This document shows positions 1-11,476 of a stretch of DNA of 64,000 bases, in pieces. Under the pieces are notes generated by a model. The model saw only the letters and a program-made list of their open reading frames with translations, made no database searches and was not told the origin of the DNA. The DNA is from Dipteris shenzhenensis (taxonomy: Eukaryota; Polypodiophyta; Polypodiopsida; Gleicheniales). Numbering within the stretch: the first letter of the stretch is position 1; each line of letters opens with the position of its first letter. The stretch is from the NCBI GenBank assembly GCA_047967505.1, contig CM106538.1; one strand, given 5' to 3'. Both the position numbers and the translations under genes were made by a program.

Positions 1-940
1 GGATGAGTGGAATGGACCATTGTAAATACCATGTGTATGAATGATAAATACCTTGGTATGGGGTGAGAGTTATTTGTGTATGGGATATTATGGGGTTTTT
101 AGAAAATAGGAAGAGTGAGTCATATAAAGAGGTGGGATCATGTCCATGTGTTCCAATAATATAAGAGACTTCACATGCCAAGTGTGTGGAAGGCATGTGG
201 AGGAGTGTGGAGTCAAGAGGAATACTTCTAGAATTCCTATGTGGAATAAGGAGGATGTGGGCATATGGAAAAGACAGGGTCCGTATGGGCTCCATGTGGG
301 GAGACTCTTGACTTTCTCAATATTTTAAGAGTCTTGAGCATCTTTTGATGGGATACATGGCAAGAGTAGCCAAAAAGGACATGGATGGTGACATACAGGC
401 TTATGTGATCGATGGGGAAAGGAATCTATAGAGGCAGCAATTGTAAGTGGGTGAAGAAGGGTGACAAAATCTCTATAAAAGGAGCCCTCCTCTATCTTGT
501 TCAACATCTCTTCCACCATTAGGCCTCATGCTGTTGTAGCTCTAGTCTCCTCAAGCCTCTTCCATGAGCGTTTTCTCCCTCTTGTAGATATTCTCTTATG
601 TAGACTCTTGAGTCCATCTCTTTCTAGTTTATTCTCCCTCTATGAGTAGTCTTGGAGCTTACACCCCCTCTTGTATGTATGAAACCTCTTCTTCTCCCTT
701 GTGTTTGTAGTATTTTGAGTTGTATTAGAGTGGAGTCTCACTCTATTGGTAATGAAGGTCACTTTAGGTTCTCTCTCTGGAGTGTCTCTTCCCTTTTTTT
801 CCATTGCTTTCTCTTCCAAAATGCTCAAAAGTGTTGTCTATTCGGCCGCTCATTGCGCATACATGGTTTATCTATTTCCCAAGTCACAAAGAGAGCTCTT
901 CCTTCCCTCCTAGGTGACCTCTATGGGACTTGCCAGCCAA
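1..940 (+). repeat. Partial Ty3/gypsy LTR, same family as 51,324-52,345
   Basis: This stretch is a diverged copy of the long terminal repeat that follows the gypsy pol further along. Window base 1 corresponds to about base 51,461. Similarity runs with small indels through the shared 'ccttggtatggggtgagag', 'aaggacatggatggtgacat' and 'attcggc(c/t)gctca' blocks to about 935. The first ~137 bp of the LTR lie outside the window. It includes a run resembling a promoter and leader ('ctataaaaggagccctcctc' near 472-491), so transcription could start there in an intact copy. No ORF here is credible. Past about 945 the sequence no longer matches, and I cannot see a clear primer-binding site. It could be a solo LTR or the end of an element lying to the left. 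Confidence 0.75.
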
Positions 941-949
941 GGTCGAACC

Positions 950-1977
950 AATGAGGACAATAGCTTTGTTGTTGAGATGCTCCCAAGTTATAATTTTGTC
1001 TTTTCCCCTTACTAAATTCCATACTCCTTCTTTGATGAGAAGAAGCTGTAGCTTGTTTTGCTAGATGAGGAGGTTCGGACCAGAAAATTTCTCCATAGTA
1101 GCAGATTGCAATAAATTGGATAGCCTCATCTTCGATTGCCAATGTCACTGACGCAGAAGCGTCTCCCAGTGACACTCAAACACCCCTCTCTTTATCAGAT
1201 ATCGCTCGCTCCATCACACTGCAGAGGATCTCGATGCAGTTTCTTCAGTGGGAAACCCCGGCATCGTAACAACAGGCTAGATATCAATTCTGTAGAAGGA
1301 TTTTCTGTTGTTGCTCTAATGAAGACAACATAATTTGATTCAATGGCTAGGAGAAGACACTCCTACTGGGGTTTGCTGAGTCTACCGAGTGCTTCGACGA
1401 ATAAGATAGTGTGCTGGCCGAATTTCCTGGCTTTCTTGGCTTCTTTGATAATCTCCTGGGGTTCAGAATTCCCACCCTTTGCCGAAGAAAGAGCCACGAA
1501 TCGACACAATGCGCTTCAAGCAATCAATCTGGCAAGAGAAGTCTTTCTTGTGCGAGGAGGGCTGCCAAAGATGATGCAAGGCAAGCTCTTGCCATCCAGC
1601 AATGAATGGAGCACACACTACAGCCCGAGCAAGTGATCTTGGCCGAGTATCTCGTTGATTGAGGTCGGCCGCGTTCTTTTCGCCAGCGATGCCATTTTCC
1701 CGGAAGGCTGCTCAACTCTAACTGCAATGGCTGGGAGAGGGTAACTACAGGCTGTGACGTTCAACTATATGCAAATCTTCTACAGTGGCCTTCAAGCTAT
1801 AGAAATTAGAGGTTGTTCTTGTTGCAAATGGAAGAAACCCGTCTACTGACTCAAAGTAAGCTTATGTCAAGAGTGTTGCAAGACCAAAGACTACAGACTT
1901 GGCAAGAGAAAGAAGAGGGAGAGAGCCACAAGAACAATGACATCAACCTCAAGGAGGATAGAACTGCTTTGATACCA
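950..1977 (-). other. Leader region of a minus-strand LTR element, no coding sequence recognised
   Basis: Read on the minus strand, this follows the LTR at 1,978-2,268 and the primer-binding site at 1,966-1,977, so it should be the 5' internal part of that element. Short open frames occur on both strands, but none shows a gag, protease or polymerase motif. The left edge abuts the gypsy LTR fragment, so the element is truncated, presumably by an old rearrangement. Confidence 0.4.
1966..1977 (-). promoter_or_regulatory. Primer-binding site, initiator tRNA-Met type
   Basis: The minus strand reads TGGTATCAAAGC directly after the LTR end (...ctctaacaaca). Plant copia-type elements normally carry TGGTATCAGAGC, complementary to the 3' end of initiator tRNA-Met. 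One base differs here. The site fixes the orientation of the adjacent LTR. Confidence 0.75.
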
Positions 1978-2268
1978 TGTTGTTAGAGAGCATGGAAGCA
2001 ATAGAAGATAGACACAATGAAAAGAAGTGCTCATAGAATGAAGAACAATGAGAGCCATATGTAGGGTATCTCTACATGATCACTGACATCATCGATGACC
2101 TCTGACCAAAGGCCACCAAGCTCATCTACTCCCCTAGAATCTAGCCAACATCTAGATGGCATCTACCACCACCTAATAGTGCCTTATGGGCACCTAACTG
2201 TGCCTCTAGCACACACACACATAGAACCCAAGGTGTGCCTGAGACATACACCTTGAGATATCCCATCA
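1978..2268 (-). repeat. LTR of a non-autonomous copia-type family (relative of 55,131-55,419)
   Basis: On the minus strand this 291-bp block starts TGATGGGATATCTCAAGG and ends CTAACAACA. It is clearly related to the 289-bp LTRs of the element at 55,131-57,336, sharing 'ggatatctcaaggtgtatg', 'ctcaggcacacctt' and 'gaggcacagttaggtgccca'. It differs by many substitutions and is therefore much older. The primer-binding site lies immediately inside it. The partner LTR is not visible, so this is a fragment. Confidence 0.75.
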
Positions 2269-2380
2269 ATGGGCACATGGGAGTCAACTTTATGTCCAAT
2301 ACAAGCAAGGCCATAGCATATTCCATATCATACAACATCATAGCCAATAGTTACAATGATGGTCTCAATTATTTGCTACC

Positions 2381-4130
2381 ATGGCATCAGATGAGCAGAA
2401 AAGAGAAATGGAAAGACAGATGCTCCCATCACTCCAATCCAAGTTTCAAAGTGCTGAGACTGAAATTATGAAGCTCAAGGAAAGCATGGCAGAACAAATA
2501 TAGCAACAACTCCTTACACAAAATGCTCTAGCAGAAAGTAGAAAGATGCCCTATAAGCACGGTTTCTCTTCGAGATAAACACCTATAGCTATCTGATGCC
2601 TTGAACTAAAAGGAAAAGGTCGAGTTATCCCTCTCCCATATGCAAGCCACTTGTGATGATATCAATAAGAAATTGGTGCACCTAACTGAATGGTGTTTTC
2701 AATGGAAGACACCATTAATGATTCCATCAATGAGCTTCAAGAAATGGATAATCCAATATGCACACCGACAAGGGAGTTGCAACAAAATGATGTGACCTTC
2801 CACCAAGAAAGAAGGCCATAGCAAACAAATGGGTTTATAAAGTGAAGTACAATCCAGATGGAAGCATTGAAAGATACAAAGCCAGACTAGTTGCAAAAGG
2901 ATTTGCACAACAATATGGTTAAGACTATGATGAGACTTATGCTCCAGTAGCAAAGATGGACTCCATATAGTTGTTGATATCATTAGCGACACTCAGTAGA
3001 GCTAGATGTCAAAAATGCTTTTCTCAATGGTTACCTAGATGAGGAAGTCTACATGTAGCAACCAACAGGTTATGTTGAACTAGGGAAAGAGAATCAAGTC
3101 TGGTATCTCAAGAAAAGTCTCTATGGCTTAAAGCAAGCACCCAAAAGTTGGTACAGTAGAATCGACAAGTATTTCACTAATATAGGATACATGAAATCCA
3201 ATACAGATCATACTCTCTACTACAAAGTTCAAGGGAAAGACATTACTATTGCACTTTTGTATGTAGATGATCTGATTATGATAGCAATGATAGCTTCATC
3301 AAGATGTCAAAATAAGACTTATCTGTAGAGTTTGACATGAAAGATATTGGACTTATGTACTATTGTCTTGGAATTGCAAGATTGCAGCCACCCCCATGGA
3401 GCAAATTTTGAAACTTACAACAGAAAAGCCTACAGTCAATGACAGGTACTATCGGCAGCTCATTGGATCTCTTATATATCTAGCTATCACATGGCCAGAT
3501 ATCTATTATGCAATAAGTTCACTAGCATAGTTTATAGCAAAGCTAAAGTAGTCTCACTAGAATGCAGCCAAAAGGGTCTTGAGATACATTAGAGGTACAA
3601 GACAGTTTAAAATAGAATGCAGAGAAAGTCATCCAAGGTTGCATGGATACTATGATACTAACTATGTTGGAGATCATGGGACCACGAGATCCACATAGGG
3701 ATATGCATTTTTCCTTGATCATGGTGCTATCTCATGGTTGTCAAACAAATAGCCAATTGTTTCTTTGTCTTCAACAGAATAAGAATATAGGGCACTCACA
3801 ACAGGTGTACGTGAGGCTATATGGCTCAGAAGATTATTGTTGTCAGAAACATACTACTTTGATGCATCAAATCCAACAACAATATAATATGATAATCAAT
3901 CGGCTCAAGCATTAGCCAAGAATCTAGGATATCACTCCAAGACAAAGCACATTGATGTTAGAGAGCACTTCATTAGAGAAAGAGTGTTACTTGGTGATGT
4001 CACACTGCAGCATTATGATAGCAAATAGAATGTTCTAGACATCTTTACCAAACCACTTAGCAAAGAGCTTTTTGAGAAGCATTGACGAGCTCTTGATTTG
4101 ACATAGAGGAAGGACATTCCCATAAAGAGG
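2381..4130 (+). pseudogene. Degenerate Ty1/copia gag-pol fragment (RT and RNase H)
   Basis: The retained blocks are typical of a copia polyprotein. A short gag-like start at 2,381 (MASDEQKREMERQ) is followed by RT pieces: [20 protein letters not shown] and LVAKGFAQQ (2,829-2,920), LDVKNAFLNGYLDEEVYM (3,002-3,055), YLKKSLYGLKQAPKSWY (3,105-3,152) and the catalytic LLYVDDLIM (3,254-3,280). RNase H and tail motifs follow: AKNLGYHSKTKHIDVREHFI and FTKPLSKELF (3,915-4,075). RT polymerises cDNA and RNase H removes the RNA template. Stops such as EVYM* and several frameshifts interrupt it, and the integrase and most of gag are absent. It cannot make a working protein. A purine tract and LTR follow at 4,123-4,131. 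Confidence 0.85.
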
Positions 4131-4640
4131 TGTGATGGAATGTAATGTTCAATCCTTCTTTGATTCCCCAAAATCATCATCATGTGTTCGATATTGTGCA
4201 TAGCACTAACCCATAAGTGCTATAAAGGAAAGGGTTAGAAACCCTAACCCTAACCTTAAAAGGGTTTGTATATATTCTACATTTTCAACTAAATCTAATG
4301 TGCAGTTAGTCATTTGTGGTGTGCTCTCTAGTTGTGCCCTCTCTCTTCATCTCAGTTCTCCTATCCTCTCTCCATATTTGTTCAACCTCACCCAAGACTA
4401 TGAGCTATACATTTTGATATGTTGTGATAGGATATCAATGTGTTCAACCCAATCACAGAGACCTCACCCAAGACTATGAGCTGTATATTTTGATATGTTG
4501 TGATAGGATTTACAGTTTTTCTACTGATAAGCTTGTGTAAGTGGATGTGATCAGCGGTAGGTGCAAGGTCGAGTGTATTATTATCCCTCCACTGTTGTGA
4601 GCACATTTGCTTGTGTATGCTAGCACAAGGGGGGGCCCTA
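4131..4640 (+). repeat. 3' LTR of the copia fragment, with telomere-like motif and internal duplication
   Basis: The LTR begins TGTGATGGAATG directly after the purine tract (taaagagg) that follows the copia RNase H tail. It contains a short CCCTAA-type run at 4,239-4,257 ('aaaccctaaccctaacctt'), then 'tgtatatattc', a TATA-like sequence, and CT-rich DNA. A ~75-bp segment ('acctcacccaagactatgag') is duplicated in tandem, at about 4,386-4,439 and 4,461-4,513. The right boundary is uncertain because the Helitron remnant starts close by. Confidence 0.55.
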
Positions 4641-4649
4641 AGCAACTCC

Positions 4650-7400
4650 ATGTCTGAGTTTTAATGAGATTAAACCCTAAGTAGTCCTTGAAATAATAGC
4701 CACAATGTGAAAGTTTTCCCCGTTCTTGCATTCTCGGACATGAATAGGAATAGGGGACTTGTTCCGATGGATTATTTTTTTAAGCATTATGTCTGCAAGG
4801 ATAATGTGTTGCTCTAAGTTCTCGCACTTTGGCATAGTAAAGGTATTTGGGAGGATGTTGTGTGTCAAATTTGGTGTATCAATGGGAGCAATTGTTTGAG
4901 TAAGTAAGTTGATCTCCATACCAAAATTTGTTCACTGTTTTTGTTGAGCTTGTGTTGCTTGATGTAGTAGAAAGCATATGATCTGGTAGTAGTTGACAAT
5001 GCTAGGTACGATGAGATCTTGTTGAAATTTTCTTCATTTTATTGAATAGTGTCTTTGTGTTGGGTGTATATGTCATGCCAAGTTGGGAAGTTGTCACTCA
5101 ATGAATGCTCGGATTCTAGGAATGATAAGTACATTAAGCACATTTCCCTATAGTGATTTTTAGGGTCTTTGGATTTATTTAGTTATTGTTGCAAATCATT
5201 TTTTGTCTCTTTCTTTGTTGTGCGTGTTCTTTTTGTATTGTGTAGTGGCTAGAGAATTTCACAAGACATACTGTTTGCAAGCTTGCAGTACATTTTAAGT
5301 GCTTGGTGAATATGTCATTGAAGAAGATGTTTGTTCTTGTTGGCTCCATCTTTTCCAGTTGCATGTGGCACCTCAAGAGCAATGTACGCTTCTTGGTTGT
5401 GCTTGTGTTGATGTATGTGAACTCTTTGGTTGAGCTGGTGAGTGGGAGCCATAGGCATAGATAAATTTATTTTTGTGCGCTAATGTGTTGTGTGAATAGT
5501 ATTGCAATATTGACTTTTCTCAAGCACTCACTTGATGGAGCATTTGTTTGTAATATTTGCATCAATCTAGCTTCGACTGTGTCATTGGTTTCTTTGTCAA
5601 TATTTGTCATGTATGATGTGCAATAAGAAGCTGTACCATGTGGATTGAGGATGAATTGTACATCTATATACTCTCCCCATAGCTTCAATAATGGAGCAAT
5701 AATATTGGATTAAAATTGTCTATGTAAATGTAAATGTCTTTTGGGTGTCTCATTAAGCATATTGTTGGTTGTGAGATGGTGCTACGTAGTGCAAGTATGT
5801 AATCTTCTTCAGACATTTAAGATTTTCGCAAAGAATGAATTGAGACTAAGAAATGTGGTTTTTATATCATGAAAATGTGCTTGAATTTGTCTTTGCAATG
5901 CTTTGTATTTATGGAAATAGGATTTTAGTTTGCCATTGGAGGACGTGGAAAGCCAAATTTGCAACATTTTCCACTTATCCTATAAGTTTTTTTGTGCTTA
6001 TGGCTTTGTAATTATGTTTGTGGAAGCTCTAGGAGCGAGATGTCGATCATGATGTACTTGTCAACATAGCCTTCTAAGTCCTCATAATTTGATATCCAAT
6101 AACTCAGTGCCCCATCCGTACACAACAAGCCATGGTCATGTTGGATTCCTCTGTATTAGAATTATGTAACAAAGAAATACTTGATGATAGGGTCGAGGAT
6201 GCTGTTTTCTATTCTCAAAAAAATTTTAAGCACCTTTAATTTGTGGACATAATATTGAGTGGTTGTTGTTGTTGGATCTGAGTGGATAAGGTTTTAGATG
6301 TCAGCCACATTGGTGTTTGTCACATCATGTCTTGCAAGCACTCCACTAATGGTTCCCATAGAGGTTATATTGTAGACAAAGTTAATAGGAAGATCGGTGG
6401 TCCCAGTTGCCTGACCATGGCAAACAAATTTTTCTTTAGTTGTTTCTTGTAGTCGACACATGTTCATAGGCATGTGAAGTCATGATACCCTATTTTAGGA
6501 TGTAACAATAAGTGGTATTTGTCTCTTGCAATGCATCCCTTGCCTCTGCGAGTTGTTCCCACTTAGTTGGCCTTTGTGCAAGCACCCCCATGTTGATAGA
6601 GCATGTCCTACTAAGAAATTTCATTGTTTTAAAGAAGATATTTTCAATACTTCATGCAAATCATCTTTCTTTGCTCGTTAGCTCCCACTTCACTCTGTCT
6701 TGCTATTTTATTTGTGTTGGTACAATATATAAATGAAGATATCCATAAAACAATGTGTTGGTACAATATATAAATGAAGATATCCATAAAACAATGTTGG
6801 TAATGCTAGCTCATTTACATGTTTATCCTTAAAAATGCTCCAAGGTAAGTGTCCATATTGTGCCAATGCTGTTGGTTGGTCTTCAAAGTCAGCTACTTAT
6901 TGGCTTGTATATATGCATGCATTAATGTATCTATTTGTGATTCATCTTGTAAAGTGTTATCCATGTGAGTTGGAGACTCAAGATTTTCATGTTGTTCATT
7001 TCTTGTACATTAGTGGTGTGATCCATCTTGCTAGCATTGTTGTGTTTATATTATAGCTTTCGCTTTATCTCCACCATCAATATTGCATTGTCTATTAAAA
7101 ATCTAAAGAGCACACGGTGTGCTTTGTTAACATCTGTGAACAGCTTTACTACACTCCCGTAAAATCCAAAGTAGCCTTCATATGATAACTCTCGTCTCTG
7201 TGCAAATGGTATTCTTATGGAAACCAAGCATTCCTCTATCCTGTTTAGCATAGAAGTGTACTTCATTCTATTGGGCATTGTCATGTTCTTAGTTGAGAAG
7301 GTAGGAAGCCTATTTTTTGGGACTTTGTTGTAGTAAGCATGGAGAAAATGGCTCATTCTTTTGGTGTCATGTGATCAGAGAGGAGCCCATGTTCATGGTA
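4650..7400 (-). pseudogene. Helitron Rep (Helitron_like_N) remnant
   Basis: Read from right to left, the minus strand holds successive blocks typical of Helitron replication proteins. They are: 7,250-7,052 (EECLVSIRIPFAQRREL, YGSVVKLFTDVNKAHRVL, then a lysine/arginine-rich end); about 6,650-6,520 (SINMGVLAQRPTKWEQLAEA); about 5,960-5,930 (CKFGFPRPPM); about 5,730-5,690 (YIDNFNPILLLH); 5,688-5,467 (MDVQF-like YIDVQFILNPHGTASYCTSY, later LFTQHISAQK); and 5,380-5,180 (KMEPTRTNIFFNDIF). The 'W/Y-I-D/N-N-Y/F-N-P' and 'DVQFILNP' blocks are characteristic of the family, whose HUH Rep nicks and joins DNA in rolling-circle transposition. Stops and frameshifts occur throughout. I do not see the PIF1-type helicase domain; the frame appears to run out near 4,670 by the copia LTR. 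The Helitron termini (5' TC and 3' CTRR hairpin) were not found. Confidence 0.75.
6715..6796. repeat. 41-bp tandem duplication
   Basis: The unit 'tgttggtacaatatataaat...' occurs twice in a row, at 6,715-6,755 and 6,756-6,796. The copies look essentially identical, so the duplication is recent relative to the decayed Helitron sequence around it. Confidence 0.85.
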
Positions 7401-10400
7401 GAAATTTGTATTCTCTAGTTTCAATCTCTTAAACTTCGAGTAGAAATTTAGGCAACTGCAGCAAATGCATGAAAATCTTGGGGAGTCTTCAATTTTCTTA
7501 GTATATAAAGTTTGAGCCTTTTATTAGCCTTTTCCTCTTTTGCAATGTGCTAGGATACTTTTCTTCTTTATGATATCATGAGTTTTCATGGTAGGGATTA
7601 ATTTCTTCGAGAACTTGTGCAATTTCATGAGGAAATATAGGAGGAACTACTTAACTTTTATTTAAAAGAGCAACTGCCTTCATTTTGTATATTTTGTTGC
7701 AAATTTCTAGGAGGGAGTTCTTTCCATCAGACTATTGTCTATCATACAATGCAACAACCTTTGTCACTGACATACTACTTGCATTAAAGAGAAGTTTTGA
7801 CAGATGAGCTTATTCATCCTTTCTCCATTGAATGTATGCTTGTTCTTTTTTAAATGGGAGTAGTGGATTGATTGTCGTTGGTAGCATGTTTTTTTCCAAG
7901 AAAAACAAGTTGTTCCACAATGGCAATGGGATACTTTGAGGAGCTCAATGGTTTCTTTTTTTATCATGGACAAAATAGTGATGAATGAATTCATGAAATC
8001 ACAATGAAGTCGTGCCAAACAATCAAATGCTAAGGCTCTCTAGTTCAATAAATTGTTGAGAAGCTTTGCGATATCTTCCTTTGTTAGGGTTGTGACTTTA
8101 ATATTTGTAGAGGACAAGAGAAGAATTTGTCAAGGCATTCTCTCTATCTTCATGGATGTTGCAATGTGACGATATATCATATCAAGTAGCTCATCATAAT
8201 TATATGTTGGATAGAACTCCTTCAAACAAGTGAAGACGTTAGTGTTAGAATGATACCATACATTGAAGTCCTCATTCCATTGTATGTTTTATGGTTCGAG
8301 GTTGATCCCTATATCCATTCGTTTCCTTTAAGGCTATCTAGTCGTTATGTTCTACTAAGTTCATCCAAGGAAGAATATGTGTTTTTTGTGTTCATGTTAC
8401 AAGAGTATGAGCATCCAATAAAGATGGGATGTGGCATTCTCAAGGATAGCATGGTGTCATAAGTAAAGTTACTCGTATTGTAAAGGACAGTTAAAAGTTA
8501 TTTGTAAGCATGTGAATGGAAACCAAGTTCAATACAAATGAAGCTTACATGAAAGTAAATCCATAAGAATGATTGCACATGGAACATGATATAAAATTAT
8601 ATGACACTATAAGTACATTTTAAACGAAGATGTAACAACAATGAAGGCATGACACTAAAAGTATTTCATTCCAAATGAATATCTAACAAATTGTAAAGCT
8701 ATACATTCTTCTAAAACCCGATGATGTGCCTAGAACTATTGATCGTGAAATGGCATGATGGCTGACTTTCCATCAGTGAGTTTTGCATAGCTAGAACACT
8801 ACGTGCATGAAAGTCTATGAATTGGTAGTGCATATGCAATAAGTCATCCACATAGCTTCCTCTGACTGGAATAACAATCTATGACCTATCAAAAAGCTAC
8901 ACATGGCCCTTCAATGAGGGTCCATGCAAAATCTCCTATGTATGGTTATAAATATAGCAAAAAGTCTTGGTGGGGTTACCTGTAACTCGAGATCCTCCAC
9001 AAGAGGCACATGCACCGAAAGTCCAAAGTGGGGAAATTTACGAGTCATAGGATACCACTGACCTAAGAGTCAGACAAGGAGTGAATCACCAATTCATGTG
9101 ACCAAAAAATGGATTGTCACACATGGAAATACCTTATGCCCATATCATTGTTCGGAGACTTAATGCATGTAGGCTTGTTGCAGTGTCACACTGAGGCTTC
9201 CCTCAAACACAGTTCCTAGGATGGTGAAATCAAAGACTCCCAACGAATGCCTCCTGTGTATGAAAGACATTTCTTTGCCACGTACATGACAACACTCTCG
9301 TTAATGAATTCTTACAGCAAGTGGTATAGTGTGTTTCTCCTTTGAGCTATGAAGGATAGCTACAAAAGATGAGAGGGATGTGAGTGAGATGGAGTATATT
9401 GGTTAATGGAATATTTCTATGTGCCTACATATTCACCGTCACTTAATCTTCAAGGTTGGGGCTACTATCTTTAGCACTGATTTGGTTAGATGTGGGCCCA
9501 TCAAGATCTACTTTCACAATCACAAATAAAATAGTGTCCATCACACATGTGAAAGTAGCTCTACCAGATTGCATTTGGCTAGCTGCCCATGGTGCATATT
9601 CACTTATTAACTTATCAGGGTCAAAACAAATATCACCATCCCATGGCTCCTCTTTAAGGACACTTTTTGTTGCACCAATGCACAAAGACACAACAAGTCC
9701 CACCCTCTCCAGTAATTTTCTTTGCTGTAGCAAGATCCTCTATTCTAAAAACCCCATCAACTTGCAGAATGTTCTTCAACTAAGTGACATATGCATGAGG
9801 GACATGCAATGTTATGGTTTGGCAACACTCGTTGTCAGTCATATCAACCCTCATGTAAACATAGTAGGAAGGATTATTGGCCTTCCATATTTAGCTAGCA
9901 CTTTCCCTTTGAACACGAAGTGATAATCAATGCACTTTGACAAATTGATGATTTCTAAGATAGGAAGTGCATTCTGGTTCAAGGGCCTAAAATTAGTTGG
10001 CACCATGCTCTTGAATCTAGGATGATTCTATGGTTTGAGTCATCTTTCTTTTCGATGATTTGTTCTCTGTGGTGTGTATGGCTTGTGCTAGTTGGAATAA
10101 AACAAGGGCATTCAAATAAACATGTGGGTTGTAATTGGAGTATGCTGAATTACTTATTACATTTAATGAAAATGGATAATATGCACAAGTTTAAAGTGGG
10201 AACATAACATATAGTATTTCTTCATAACTGACAAAAACACATTCTTCATGATTGCTCAAACCTCAAATGTTATATGCAATAAAAATTGTTTCGTTTCACA
10301 AATGATAACTTAAACTATGGACACATCAGACACATTTTGCATGTATCTTACTTTTTTGTTATGGATTTACTTCTCTTTGTTTTGAATTACCCCATTATGC

Positions 10401-10576
10401 TCATCACTAACATGTGGAAAGGGATAACCCTTTGAATGTGGTTGGAGTATATTACAGGGTAGTCTATCAACCACAGAGAATGATAGAGAGAGGATCACTC
10501 AATAGATACTCAATCAAGTACGTCCTATGTGTCTTCCATCACCACACGTACACCCGATAGTGATTTGGCTTTACAG
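7401..10576. other. Unassigned AT-rich intergenic DNA with fragmentary open frames
   Basis: No recognisable gene or element is seen. Part of 7,400-8,460 may be the decayed upstream region of the minus-strand Helitron, but I can match no motif. The longest frames overlap on opposite strands at 9,456-9,923 (plus, 155 residues) and 9,443-9,733 (minus, 96 residues). Neither has a family motif I recognise. The minus-strand one (EEPWDGDICFDPDKLISEYA) looks more protein-like in composition, and extending it upstream meets several stops. Confidence 0.4.
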
Positions 10577-11459
10577 TGTTAAGCTAGCAGGTGTCCACAT
10601 GGCGATGGAAGCCATATAGGAGGTGAAAAACCATAAACTAAAAACCTGTGTGACTAAAAACCAATGAAGTAATTTACAAAAAGGAACCTATCCTACAATG
10701 GAAAACAACCTAAAATCTAGCCTAACATAATGTAAAGAACAAATAGTAAATAAAAGAAAAGTATGACTTACTTCAAATGACTCTCTTGCTCTCACCCTTC
10801 ACTCTCAACACCTATACTCCCATCTAACCATGCACAAGGCATGGGCATCATATGGGGTGCCCATCTTAACCCTACAAAGTCTAGCCACACACTTATGTAC
10901 TAAGGGATGAATCAAGTATCCAAGAAAGGGGAAATTGAGGTATGCCATCCACATGCACCACTGCACATGAAGAACCTCTAAGACAACAAGAAAGGAATGC
11001 CACTAAAGTGAGCACAGAAGACACTCTTCTACTCTAAACCACACCAAGAATGGATTGTATCAGATGAGGATCCTCGACCAAGTCTTGATGCACACAAGCA
11101 ACCTCAAGACACTCACTGTCCAAGGAACGTGCACACAACATCACTTATAAGGAGACAAGCACTCAAGGACAACACACATGAGTGGATTCCAAACTAATAC
11201 TAGAGGAATGAGGACTCCTCCTACCATGCCCTCAATATATAGATAGAAGAGGCTAACCCCTATGCCATGTGTCATACAATGAGAGGCTAAATGGATTGCA
11301 ACCAATAGGATGTGTATCTAATCCTTCTCATGTATGGTACAAACCATATTATATATGCACACATAAATGTAATACAAATATAGTGCAAAATGTGCACATA
11401 TGCCTAGCTAGAATCTGACATGGATGGCCAATGTGATAAAATCTAGGAATGGGTTAACA
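10577..11459 (-). repeat. 3' LTR of a minus-strand gypsy-like element
   Basis: This ~883-bp block is a diverged direct repeat of 15,481-16,305. Shared landmarks include 'gaggtgaaaaaccataaac', 'aatatatagatagaagaggc' and 'atgtgtcatacaatgagagg'. On the minus strand it begins TGTTAACCCATTCC immediately after a purine-rich tract (11,460-11,476). The sequence upstream of that tract, 'cgaggacgaaatgt', is commonly seen just before the 3' end of plant gypsy elements. The copies differ by many substitutions and a ~65-bp indel near the outer end, so the insertion is old. Confidence 0.7.
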
Positions 11460-11476
11460 TGCCCCCACCTCTAAAG
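11460..11476 (-). promoter_or_regulatory. Polypurine tract of the minus-strand gypsy-like element
   Basis: The minus strand reads CTTTAGAGGTGGGGGCA directly before the LTR start TGTTAAC. This is the expected place and composition of the plus-strand primer for reverse transcription. Confidence 0.6.

Noticed and set aside
1966-1977. tRNA gene
   Set aside because: This and the similar sites are only 12-13-base primer-binding sites next to LTRs; no cloverleaf is present.
9456-9923. 155-residue plus-strand ORF as a gene
   Set aside because: No motif, no similarity I recognise, and an equally good frame on the opposite strand; kept as unassigned.
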